Assembly (NCBI GenBank): GCA_028288945.1
Contig: JAQGHH010000660.1
Coordinates: 1 to 8,862, forward strand
Direction of reading: 5' to 3'
Origin: Phycisphaerales bacterium
GTDB lineage: Bacteria; Planctomycetota; Phycisphaerae; Tepidisphaerales; Tepidisphaeraceae
Length of the DNA: 8,862 bases
Positions 1-8,000 of the stretch are shown one piece after another (position 1 is the first letter of the stretch; each line of letters opens with the position of its first letter). Under the pieces are notes generated by a model. That model was not told the origin of the DNA, did no database searches, and saw only the letters and a list, made by a program, of their open reading frames with translations. The translations under genes and the position numbers were made by a program.

Positions 1-410
1 ACCACCGCATCCGCCTCAATCTCAATTTGCGCATCGGCGTCGATCAGCTTTGTGACTTCGACGATCGTCGTGGCGGGGCGGATTTCGGCGAAGACTTCGC
101 CGTGGACGAGCGCGACTTGTTCCCACTTGCTCACGTCCGTCACGAACATGCGGGTGCGGATGACGTGCTCGATCTTCCCGCCCAGGGCCTCGATGGCCGC
201 CTGTACGATCGCCAGCGATCGGCGGGTCTGGTCGGCCAGTGAAGGCGAATACTTCCCGTCCGCGTTGATCCCCACCGTGCCCGTCACGGCAATGAAATCC
301 CCGCTGCGCACCGCCCGCGAGTAGCCCATCTTCGGCTCCCACTTCGAGCCCGAACTGGCCGTTTTACGCCCCGCGCGGTCCGTCACCGTGATGTGAATGT
401 CGCTGGCCAC
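1..410 (-). CDS. RidA/YjgF/UK114-family protein, C-terminus cut by window edge
   Basis: 136 codons are visible from a GTG start; the family is usually about 130-140 residues, so little is missing. Family features seen: SGDFIAVTG (residues 36-44), a helix after DQTRRSLAIVQ (60-70), RTRMFVTDVSKW (85-96), and a C-terminal strand region RPATTIVEV (111-119) followed by QIEIEADAV (128-136). Classic RidA enzymes hydrolyse reactive enamine/imine intermediates from PLP enzymes such as threonine dehydratase, in the cytoplasm, usually as trimers. They use an arginine in the PARS motif (Arg105 in E. coli); here the aligned residue is a threonine (T114). I therefore place it among the Rid subfamilies lacking that arginine, whose substrates are largely unknown, and give no gene symbol. 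The GTG start is supported by an AAAGGAG site five bases upstream. The gene follows the beta-helix gene on the same strand after 127 bases. Confidence 0.88.
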   Translation of the reverse strand, partial: MASDIHITVTDRAGRKTASSGSKWEPKMGYSRAVRSGDFIAVTGTVGINADGKYSPSLADQTRRSLAIVQAAIEALGGKIEHVIRTRMFVTDVSKWEQVALVHGEVFAEIRPATTIVEVTKLIDADAQIEIEADAV

Positions 411-415
411 GAAAG

Positions 416-422
416 CTCCTTT
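416..422 (-). promoter_or_regulatory. Ribosome binding site deciding the GTG start of the RidA-family gene
   Basis: Read on the minus strand this is AAAGGAG, five bases before the GTG at 410-408. It is a strong Shine-Dalgarno match, and it fixes the non-ATG start that gives the full RidA N-terminus. Confidence 0.75.
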
Positions 423-537
423 GGTAAATTGAGGTGGGAATCGTATGCGCTAAGCCCGCCGACGCAACCCGCCGTGCGGGCACGGTTCGCCATATTGTGA
501 AACGGGTTCAATGCCCTTGTCACGAAAAGGCCGTCGA

Positions 538-2568
538 TTAGGAAGTCCGCGTGCCGGTCACGGCGACGTCGTTTGATGCATTGCCGTCGGCCGGTTGCGT
601 CATGGCTGTTGCCGCGGCAACGAGCGAATAGGTACCGGCCCCTGCGCCCGGCGGCGCCACAAACCGGATGCGCAATTTGAGCGAGCGGCCGGGGAGGAGA
701 CGGATTCGCCGGTTCGAAAGGGTGGCCAAATGTTGGTCCATCGGGTTCGAAGCCGGATCGGTGGACGCGAAGAGGTCGATGCTTAGGGAGCCCGACGCGG
801 CCACGTTCCCAAGGTTTTCGATGATCAGATTCGCCGTCGCGCTGCGGCCGGGGCGGACACCGACGAGAGCGCCGCCGGCGAATCCCACGGCCAGGTCCAC
901 CGTCGGGGGCGCGATCAGGATGGCGGCGGGCGTGGCCGCATCGGCGGAGGCGGTATTGGTCTCGACTGCGTTGATCGAGGCGATGAGGTGATAGCCGCCC
1001 GCGGCAAGGCCCGCGGGGTAGTTGAACTTGAGCTTGAGCAGTCTCGACGCGCCGGGTTTGAGCGAGACCTTCGGGAAGCCGAGCGTGACGATGGTCGGGT
1101 CGCTGGGGGAGTAGCTCGCGGCAGTCCCCGCGGAAAGCGTCACTGCGACCGGCCCGGCGAATCGCTTGCCGCCGGTATTGGTCAGCCGCAGTTTGAGGGT
1201 GCCGGTTTGCCCGCTGAGAACCGCGGCCGGGGCGCCCATGAAATGGCCGACGAGCGGGCAGACCGACAGCGCGTGCGGGACGTACGGCGTGCCGCCACCC
1301 GCGGGCGGCGACCATCCCATGTAATCCTCCGGGTTCAATGGAGAGACCGCGGAGCTGCCGGCGTCTGAGACGAGACTCTGCCATCCGGTCAGGTCGCCGG
1401 AATAACTCTGGGCTTCATATATGAAACTCGGCGTGCCGCCGGCGCAGGCGTATCGGTTGTTGCCGAGCGCGAGGCTGCCGGTGAGGCCGCGTTGGCGGAT
1501 GTCGATTACGGCCTGGCCGATGTTTCCGCCGGAAATTGTATTGTTGGTGATCGTGGGGTTGGCACAGGCTTGGTGGACGACGGCTTTGGAGGGAAGGTAG
1601 TGGTCCGTGCCGGTGATGAGGATGCCCGCTTGCGCGCTGCGGGCGACGTTAACGAGGGTGTTGCCGTCCACGAGCGCGTTGTCCGCCGCCCAGAGCGCGA
1701 TGCCGGCGTCCTGTGTGTTGATGACGGTATTGTTTTGCACGACGCCGTTCAGGTTCTCGTAGAGGCCGGGGTTGACGGCGGTGTTGAACCACTGGTAATC
1801 GGTGCTTTGCCCGAGCAGAATTCCGCCCAGGCCGATGTTCACGAACTTGCTGTTCTGCACTACGGTGCCGATCGCGCCGCCTTTGGCGTAGAGGCCGTTG
1901 GTGGCGATGTCGTGGAAATAGCAATCGCTCACGAGCATGTAGCTGCCGTTGACGTTGTCGATCCCCTCGGCGTTGGTGGGGTCGCGCTGGCCGGAGTTGT
2001 AGATCTCGTCGCCGACGAGGGAAATATGGTCGCCGCCCGGCGTAATCTTCACGACGTCGCGGCCGCTGTCGTGGATGCGGCAATTCTGGATCAGCAGATT
2101 GCTCACGCCCGACGGGTTGGCCACGCCCGTGTCGTAGTTGCTTTCAGTCTTGATGGCATAGAAAGCGCCGCCGCTGATGTCGAGGTCCAGGAGCTTGCCG
2201 CCGTCCGCGCCCAGTGCGAAGTCGATGACGGAATCGGGGCCGCTGTCGGTGCTGGGCGCGGAGATCACGGCCTGTTGGCCGGGGGCCGATTGGATCGTGA
2301 GGTTTGGCGTTTGGATCTTGACGCCCCCGTCGTACGTTCCGCTGTTGAGGTTGATGACATCGCCCGAAGAGACGGATGCCAGGGCGTGCTGTAGCGTCTG
2401 CCATGGCGCATCCGCCGTCCCCGCGGCTTGATCACTGCCCGAGGGTGAAAGCCAGTAGGTGCTGAGAAGCCGTCGGGTTTCCAAGGGTTCCATGCACGCC
2501 GTGGGATGGTGGGAACCGCGGGAAAATTGGCGCGATGGTTCGGTTGATGCCGCTCCTACGAACCGCAT
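538..2568 (-). CDS. LEPR-XLL-type surface protein: right-handed parallel beta-helix with CARDB-like C-terminal domains
   Basis: 676 residues from the chosen ATG. Residues 26-36 contain EPLETRRLLS, the LEPR-XLL-type segment found near the N-terminus of many planctomycete exported proteins; its function is not established. Residues about 38-85 (YWLSPSGSD, then a Gly/Asn-rich stretch with SGDVINLNSGTY) resemble the opening of DUF1565/beta-helix proteins. Residues about 85-380 carry many short repeated coils of the type IQNCRIHDSG, VQNNTVINTQDAGIAL and VDGNTLVNV, typical of a right-handed parallel beta-helix. Two Ig-like, CARDB-type domains follow at about 431-544 and 556-674, each with a pattern like TGTLKLRLTNTGG or SATANLIIENLGN. 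Such folds occur in polysaccharide lyases and in adhesins; I see no recognisable catalytic set, so activity and substrate are unknown. No classical hydrophobic signal peptide is visible. An upstream in-frame ATG at 2586 would add six residues but has no ribosome site. Confidence 0.88.
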   Translation of the reverse strand: MRFVGAASTEPSRQFSRGSHHPTACMEPLETRRLLSTYWLSPSGSDQAAGTADAPWQTLQHALASVSSGDVINLNSGTYDGGVKIQTPNLTIQSAPGQQAVISAPSTDSGPDSVIDFALGADGGKLLDLDISGGAFYAIKTESNYDTGVANPSGVSNLLIQNCRIHDSGRDVVKITPGGDHISLVGDEIYNSGQRDPTNAEGIDNVNGSYMLVSDCYFHDIATNGLYAKGGAIGTVVQNSKFVNIGLGGILLGQSTDYQWFNTAVNPGLYENLNGVVQNNTVINTQDAGIALWAADNALVDGNTLVNVARSAQAGILITGTDHYLPSKAVVHQACANPTITNNTISGGNIGQAVIDIRQRGLTGSLALGNNRYACAGGTPSFIYEAQSYSGDLTGWQSLVSDAGSSAVSPLNPEDYMGWSPPAGGGTPYVPHALSVCPLVGHFMGAPAAVLSGQTGTLKLRLTNTGGKRFAGPVAVTLSAGTAASYSPSDPTIVTLGFPKVSLKPGASRLLKLKFNYPAGLAAGGYHLIASINAVETNTASADAATPAAILIAPPTVDLAVGFAGGALVGVRPGRSATANLIIENLGNVAASGSLSIDLFASTDPASNPMDQHLATLSNRRIRLLPGRSLKLRIRFVAPPGAGAGTYSLVAAATAMTQPADGNASNDVAVTGTRTS

Positions 2569-2674
2569 GGTATCCTCAATTCCCATCTAACCGATTTGTG
2601 CATGAGCCGGTAACGCTCCTTTTCTGAAATACACCCCCTTGAGGATTCCCGCGATTTGCCAAAGATCATCGGTG
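2569..2674. promoter_or_regulatory. Divergent intergenic region between the beta-helix gene and the tgt-sec operon
   Basis: The two genes point away from each other, so promoters for both must start in or near these roughly 106 bases. The region is more AT-rich than its surroundings around 2591-2631. I looked for -35/-10 pairs with 16-18 base spacing and found no convincing sigma-70 match, so this is inferred from gene orientation only. Confidence 0.35.
2574..2577 (-). promoter_or_regulatory. Ribosome binding site favouring the second ATG of the beta-helix gene
   Basis: On the minus strand this reads GAGG, five bases before the ATG at 2568. The upstream ATG at 2586 has no purine-rich site in front of it, and this GAGG would lie inside the coding region if that start were used. 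This is the reason for preferring 2568. Confidence 0.5.
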
Positions 2675-3838
2675 ATGAGTGATACCGCCGACCGGCCCCT
2701 TTCTTTTAATGTTCTTGCCAAAGATCCCACGTCGCATGCGCGGCTCGGGAAAGCGCTGACGCGCCACGGCCCCTACGACACTCCGGCGTTTATGCCCGTC
2801 GGCACGCAGGGGTCGATCAAGGGCGTGTTGCCCGATCACGTGGCCGCCACGGGCTCGCAGGTCATTCTCGCCAACACCTATCACCTCATGCTCCGCCCGG
2901 GCGAGAAGGTCGTGGCGGATTTGGGCGACCTCCACCGTTTCATGGGATGGCCCGGGCCGATCCTCACCGATTCCGGCGGGTTTCAAGTCTTTTCACTCTC
3001 CGACATTAACGAAATCACTGACGACGGCGTCACCTTCAAAAGCCACATCGACGGCTCGGTCGTCCACCTGACGCCCGCGCGAAGCATTGAGGTCCAGAAC
3101 GCGCTGGGGGCGGACATCATCATGGCATTCGATGAATGTCCGCCGGCCAATGCGCCGGCGCACTATCAGCAGCAGGCGGTTGAGCGGACGCTGCGGTGGG
3201 CCCGGCTATGCCGGCAGGCGCATGCGCGACCGCGGGATCAGTCGTTGTTTGCCATCGTGCAAGGGGGAACGGACCTGGGGCTGCGGGAGCGCTGTGCGGC
3301 AGAGTTGATCGCCATGGATTTCCCCGGATACGCGGTGGGGGGGCTGGCGGTCGGCGAAGGGTTTGAGGCGATGAAGTCGGTGCTGGAGAGCGTGACGCCC
3401 ATGTTGCCGCAGGGGAAGCCGCGGTATTTGATGGGCGTGGGGTTTCCGCGCGACATCGTCGCGGCTGTCGGGAGCGGGATCGATATGTTCGATTGCGTGC
3501 TCCCCACGCGCAACGGGCGGAACGCCTACGCCTTTACCGCGGGCGGGGCGATCCGCCTGCGGAACAGCAGATTCATCCGGGATGACGGCCCCATCGAGCC
3601 CGGTTGCGACTGCTACGCCTGCCGCAATTTTACCTGTGGCGCGATCCGCCACTTTTTTTTCGCGGGCGAGATGCTTGGCCCCGTCCTTGTTTCCGTGCAT
3701 AATATTCGATTCTATCAGCGCCTGATGGCGGACATCCGTCAGGCATTGGCCCTCGGCGTGTTCGCGGAGTTCCGCAATACCGACCCACGTTGCCGGCTCG
3801 GCCCGGCGGAAGCCAACGACGACGCGGCGAATGGATAA
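2675..3838 (+). CDS. tgt: Queuine (preQ1) tRNA-ribosyltransferase Tgt
   Basis: 387 residues, close to the usual bacterial length. Bacterial Tgt swaps guanine-34 of tRNAs with GUN anticodons for preQ1, the committed step in placing queuosine; it is a cytoplasmic zinc TIM-barrel enzyme. The diagnostic motifs are present and in order: FMPVGTQGSIKG (39-50), ILTDSGGFQVFSL (96-108) with Asp99, the general acid/base aspartate, FDEC (152-155), GGLAVGE (222-228), and MFDCVLPTRNGRN (271-283) with the nucleophile Asp273. The zinc site is CDCYAC (Cys311, Cys313, Cys316) plus His342 in VHNIRFYQ. All key residues are intact. ATG at 2675 is chosen because family members start shortly before the first strand; the GTG directly before it at 2672 and a TTG at 2639 are also in frame, and no start has a good ribosome site. 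It heads the operon with yajC and secDF. Confidence 0.97.
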   Translation: MSDTADRPLSFNVLAKDPTSHARLGKALTRHGPYDTPAFMPVGTQGSIKGVLPDHVAATGSQVILANTYHLMLRPGEKVVADLGDLHRFMGWPGPILTDSGGFQVFSLSDINEITDDGVTFKSHIDGSVVHLTPARSIEVQNALGADIIMAFDECPPANAPAHYQQQAVERTLRWARLCRQAHARPRDQSLFAIVQGGTDLGLRERCAAELIAMDFPGYAVGGLAVGEGFEAMKSVLESVTPMLPQGKPRYLMGVGFPRDIVAAVGSGIDMFDCVLPTRNGRNAYAFTAGGAIRLRNSRFIRDDGPIEPGCDCYACRNFTCGAIRHFFFAGEMLGPVLVSVHNIRFYQRLMADIRQALALGVFAEFRNTDPRCRLGPAEANDDAANG

Positions 3839-3879
3839 GACCGAAAATGTCCGTTAATTGATGGTTCCAGGGGCAACAC

Positions 3880-3884
3880 AGGAG
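3880..3884 (+). promoter_or_regulatory. Ribosome binding site deciding the TTG start of yajC
   Basis: AGGAG, five bases before the TTG at 3890. The next in-frame ATG, at 3905, lies 20 bases from this site, too far for normal use, so the TTG start is preferred. Confidence 0.75.
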
Positions 3885-3889
3885 ACGAA

Positions 3890-4270
3890 TTGAGCACTCT
3901 CGCGATGAACTTCCTTACGATTCTGGCTCAGGCCGGCGCGACCACCGCGCCCGCCGCCAAGCAGCACCCGCCGGCATGGTATGACTTTGCCAGCAATCCG
4001 ATGCTCCCGATCACCGTCGGGTTCCTCATCCTCTATTTCTTCTTCATCAACTCCAAGAAGAAGGGCGACCGCAAGCGGCAGGATCTGCTCAAGAACCTCA
4101 AGCGCGGCGACCGCGTCCAAACCATAGGCGGCGTGCTTGGCACCGTCGTGGAGGCACGCGACAATGAAGTCATCGTCAAGGTGGACGAAGGAAACAACAC
4201 CAAGATCAAGTTCACCCGAAACGCGATCAACCGCGTGATCCTGGAAGACGACAAGACCGAGACGAAGTAA
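3890..4270 (+). CDS. yajC: Sec translocon accessory subunit YajC
   Basis: 126 residues from a TTG start set by an AGGAG site. YajC is a small single-pass inner-membrane protein that associates with SecD and SecF, and through them with SecYEG and YidC. A Gln/Ala/Pro-rich N-terminal stretch (about 12-30) precedes one membrane segment (about 38-53, MLPITVGFLILYFFFI). A basic stop-transfer stretch SKKKGDRKRQ (55-64) follows, then the conserved cytoplasmic core LKNLKRGDRVQTIGGVLGTV (67-86) and a strand-rich tail (EVIVKVDEGNNTKIKFTRNAI). The N-terminal extension before the membrane segment, about 37 residues, is longer than the roughly 15-20 in the E. coli protein. It lies 51 bases after tgt, and its position before secDF is the usual one. 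Confidence 0.95.
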   Translation: MSTLAMNFLTILAQAGATTAPAAKQHPPAWYDFASNPMLPITVGFLILYFFFINSKKKGDRKRQDLLKNLKRGDRVQTIGGVLGTVVEARDNEVIVKVDEGNNTKIKFTRNAINRVILEDDKTETK

Positions 4271-4311
4271 CAACCCAGTTGCTCCAGCAACTGCCGGCCG
4301 GACATTCGCCA

Positions 4312-4872
4312 ATGACCACACGCTCTCACCGCAAGCTCACCGCCGCCCTGCTCGGGCACGTGGTGCTGTGCTTGGCGCTGGCACCGGTGGTGGCGGCCCG
4401 GCAGGCGGCGGTGCAGGAACCGGCCCCGTCAGGAACGCCTTCGCATCATAATAACGGGAACGGCACGGCCGTTCAGGCCGCCTATGACGCGTCGAATGTT
4501 CGTCCCGAAGAGGACACCAACGGCGAGCGGAAGAAGGGCAAATCCCGCTCTGACTCGGGCCGCCGAAAGGCGATATTCGGGCATTTCGAAGGCAACACGC
4601 ATACGTGTGTCGGCGATGAATGTGTCGGGGGTGCGTCGAAGAATGCCGGGATTTCCGCCGGGTTGCCCAAAGCGGATAGTGTCCCGGCCGGCGCGGGCGC
4701 GGACGAAGGTTTGCCGCCTTCCGATAGTCGCTTGCACGCGAAGGTTTACGAGTCCGTCCGTCTTTTGAGCGGCGTCAGCAGTTTGGCTGCCGGCGAGATT
4801 CGTTTTCGGGTAAGCCGCCTCAACGCGGGCAATCCTGCCGCCCAGCCCGTTGGCCCGCCATCGCTCATCTAA
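4312..4872 (+). CDS. Predicted small secreted protein of unknown function
   Basis: 186 residues; I do not recognise a family. The N-terminus looks like a cleavable Sec signal peptide: basic TRSHRK (3-8), a hydrophobic core LTAALLGHVVLCLALAPVVA (9-28), and a likely cut near AAR-Q. The mature part is low-complexity: Pro/Gly/Asn-rich (34-55), a strongly basic stretch ERKKGKSRSDSGRRK (72-86), then a short module GHFEGNTHTCVGDECVGG (90-107) with a Cys99/Cys104 pair, a Gly/Ala/Pro-rich linker, and a last part (about 142-170) that could form a helix and strand. Cys20 lies in the signal core and does not fit a lipobox. It starts 41 bases after yajC on the same strand, so it is probably co-transcribed with the secretion genes. 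The ATG at 4312 is chosen over a TTG at 4279 because it gives a compact signal peptide; the ribosome site is weak. Codon use is less GC-biased at third positions than its neighbours, so the possibility of a non-gene remains. Confidence 0.6.
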   Translation: MTTRSHRKLTAALLGHVVLCLALAPVVAARQAAVQEPAPSGTPSHHNNGNGTAVQAAYDASNVRPEEDTNGERKKGKSRSDSGRRKAIFGHFEGNTHTCVGDECVGGASKNAGISAGLPKADSVPAGAGADEGLPPSDSRLHAKVYESVRLLSGVSSLAAGEIRFRVSRLNAGNPAAQPVGPPSLI

Positions 4873-5020
4873 TTTCTCCGGCGCGTTGCTCCGATAGCGC
4901 CGTCCTTTCGTTTGCCTCCTCGGTCTTCCGTCGAGTTTGAACGTATTTACTTGTTCGTCAGTCGCCCCATCGGGCTTGTTTGGCCGGGCGGCTCCCACGA
5001 CCTATTTCCGGAACCAACCC

Positions 5021-8000
5021 ATGTCAGAGCGCAACAGCTTTCGTCTTTCGGTCATCGCCGGCGTGTTCATCGTCGCGCTGATGGTGATTTTCTCGCCCGT
5101 GATCTACAAGATCTTTAACCCCAAAAGCGAGCTCACCTCGTACGTGAAGCTTAACCCCGGCATTGACATGGTGGGGGGTACCAGCCTCGTATACGAGATC
5201 AAGAAGCCCGCCGGCGGGAGGGACACCGGGAACCTCGCCAGCGACGTGGCCGCGGTGCTCAAGCGGCGCGTGGACCCCAACGGCGTGAAGAACCTGATCT
5301 GGCGACCGCAGGGGAGCGACCGGCTGGAAATTCAGATGCCGCTGCCGCCTGATGCGCAGCAGAACGCCGCCAAGCGCCGCGAGCTACGCCAGCAGATCAT
5401 CACCGCCGCCGACCGCCTCGAAGCCGCCAACATCCGGCCCGAAGAGGTGATCGACGCGGTCGAACAAAAGAACGGCAAGACGCAAAAGGACCTCGACCGC
5501 CTGGCCGGCGACAGCGCCGTCCGCAAGGAACTGTTTCAGAAGTTGGTCGCGGCATGGAACAAGGTGCAGGCGGCGCATGCGGCGCAAAATGCGGACGACG
5601 AAGCCCGCGCCCGCATCGAATATGACACGCTGCTCCACCCCGCCGGCAAGATTTCGCCGATCGCGGCGACCAATCTCACCCGCGAAGACCTCGACAACGC
5701 CCTCTCCTCGCCCGACAAGGACCAGGAGCTCAAGGCGCTCAAGGAACGGTTCGGCGATTCCAAGGCCCGCCGCGACGCCATCGACAATTACGTCCAGGCG
5801 CAGGCGACGCTCGCCTCGTCCAAGGACATGGTCGACGACGCGAACGACATCAAGCGGCAGCTCAAGGGCTCGGGCCTGCTCGAGTTCCACATCCTGGCCG
5901 ACGACGTCGCGCCGGCCGAGCGACAGAAGATGACCGAGCGCCTCCAGACCTACGGCCCGCGCGTGCAGGCGGGCGACACCACGCGCTGGTTCCAGGTCGA
6001 CAAGCCCGAGGAGTTCAAGCGGCAGAGCGTCGAATACAACAAGAAGTTCTACGTCCTCTGCTGGACCACGCCCGAGCATTCACTCGATCACCACCCCGGC
6101 ATGAACGAATGGCACCTCACGGACGCGCGGGCGGAAACCAATCCGCAGACCGCCGAGCAGTCCGTCGGCTTCACGTTTGACCCGCAGGGCGGCCAGTATT
6201 TCGGCGAGCTCACGCAGAAGAACCTGAACCGCCCGATGGCGATCGTCCTCGACGGCAAGATCATCAGCGCCCCGAACATCAATTCACAGATTCACGAAAA
6301 CGGCCAGATCACCGGCGGCGGCAAGGGCGGGTTTACCCACACCGAGCTGGATTACCTCGTCAGCACCCTCAAGGCCGGCAGTCTTCCCGCGCAGCTCGCC
6401 GACGAGCCCATCAGCGAGCGCACCGTCGGCCCGCAGCTCGGGCAGGACAACCTTCACAAAGGCCTGATCGCGTGCCTTCTGGGCATCGTGGTCGTGGCCG
6501 TCTTCCTCTGCAGCTATTACTTCCTCGCGGGCATCGTCGCGACGTTCGCGGTCGTCATGAACGTGGTGCTGGTGCTGGCGGTCATGTCCGCGTTCGGCGC
6601 GACGTTCACCCTCCCGAGTATCGCGGGCATTGTGCTGAGCGTGGGCACCGCCGTCGACGCCAACGTCCTGATCTTCGAGCGCCTGCGCGAAGAGCAGCAC
6701 CGCGGGCTTTCCCTCCGGATGGCGCTGCGCAATGCGTACGACAAGGCGTTCAGCGCCATCATCGACTCGAACATGACCACCGTCATCACTTCGCTCTCCC
6801 TCATTATGTTCGGGACCGAGGAAGTGAAGGGCTTCGGGGTCACGCTGATCATCGGCATCGTCGCCAGCTTGTTTACGGCGCTGTTTGTGACCCGCACGAT
6901 CTTTAACGTGCTGATCGAGAAATTCGGCGTCACCCATTTGCGAAGTCTGCCGCTGGTCTACCCGAAATGGGACCGGATGCTCCGGCCGAACATCGACTGG
7001 ATGGGGCTGGCGAAATACTTTATCGCCTTCAGCACGATCGCCACCGTCATTGGGCTCGTGCTCTTCTACAAGGAGGCGCGTGCCGGGCACGTGATGGACA
7101 TCGAATTCGCCTCGGGAACCTCGGTGACGATCGAGCTCAAGGAGAAGATGAGCCAGAACGACCTTCGCCGCCTCGTCGAGGCCAAGGCCGATCCGGTAGG
7201 CCTGCCCGCGCCCAGCGTGGTGACGGTGGGCAATGACGAAAAGACTTACGAAATCGTCACGCCCAATTCCGACGCGGTGAAAGTGAAGGACAGTCTCCTC
7301 AAGGCGCTGGTCGACGGCCGCGGACAGTCACTGCTGAAGGTGGAAGTCCCCAGCAAGTATGACGGCTCGGGCGAAACGGTCGCGCAGCAAATGAACAAGG
7401 CGGTCATCCCGCTGACCGACAAGCAGACGACCCTCAGCGCCGTCTGGCCCGGCGGATTCCGGCCGGCGGACGTGGGGGACTATGTGGGCGGCGTTGCCGT
7501 GGTGCTCAACCACATCGAGCCGCCGCTGACGGCGGGGCAGATCGCCGACCGAATCAAGCAGCAGCAGTTGCAGCTTCCCTCCAACAGCCCGGCGGCGCAT
7601 CTTTCCTTCGCCGTCGAGGCTCCGGGCGGATCGGACCATCCGACTTCACTGGCGGTGGTCTTGTCGCGTGACGAGTCGCTGCCTTACGCCCAGGACCCGA
7701 CGAAATGGGAGGAGCAGGTGGCCGGGCCGCTTTGGAGCCTGACCGACCAATCCGTTAACCGCCCGGCCCAACTCCAGCAGGTCAAGAACTTTGACGCGCA
7801 GGTCGCCAGCGACACGACGCGGGATGCGCTAATGGCCCTGACACTTTCGATCATCGTCATCATGGCGTACATCTGGTTCCGGTTCGGAAACCTGAAGTAC
7901 GGCACCGCCACGGTGGCGGCGCTCGTGCACGACGTGCTGTTCACGGTCGCGGCCCTGGGCTTCGCGCATTACCTGTACCAAGTGCCGGTGCTCGGCAAAG

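Noticed and set aside
468..480. Small inverted repeat CCCGC-CGT-GCGGG between the RidA and beta-helix genes as a terminator
   Set aside because: Only a five-base stem and no T-tract on the minus strand; common by chance in GC-rich DNA.
383..1384. A 333-codon minus-strand frame overlapping the end of the beta-helix gene
   Set aside because: Arg/Pro/Gly-rich frame-shifted shadow of the beta-helix gene; it also covers the RidA-family ribosome site and start.
1492..2394. A 300-codon open frame on the plus strand, antisense to the beta-helix gene
   Set aside because: It lies wholly opposite a gene with clear domain content; its Val/Asp/Gly/Ala-rich, patternless composition is what a GC-rich complementary strand gives.
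2639..2674. A 12-residue N-terminal extension of Tgt from a TTG
   Set aside because: No ribosome site at the TTG, and the extension goes beyond the usual Tgt start.
4964..4981. GCCC/GGGC hairpin followed by TTGTTT as an intrinsic terminator before secDF
   Set aside because: The four-base stem is too short and the T-tract is interrupted; termination just before secDF would also break the operon.
4429..4998. A 189-codon minus-strand frame opposite the small secreted protein
   Set aside because: No domain, no signal peptide, Arg-rich composition, and opposite to the direction of the operon. The plus-strand frame has a better N-terminus, though neither is proven.
4937..5020. A 28-residue N-terminal extension of SecDF from a TTG
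   Set aside because: The extra residues do not resemble SecD N-termini and the TTG has no ribosome site; the ATG at 5021 puts the first membrane segment at the usual place.
6284..7090. A 268-codon minus-strand frame opposite secDF
   Set aside because: Asp/Glu/His/Arg-rich reverse reading of SecDF membrane segments; secDF is certain in this region.
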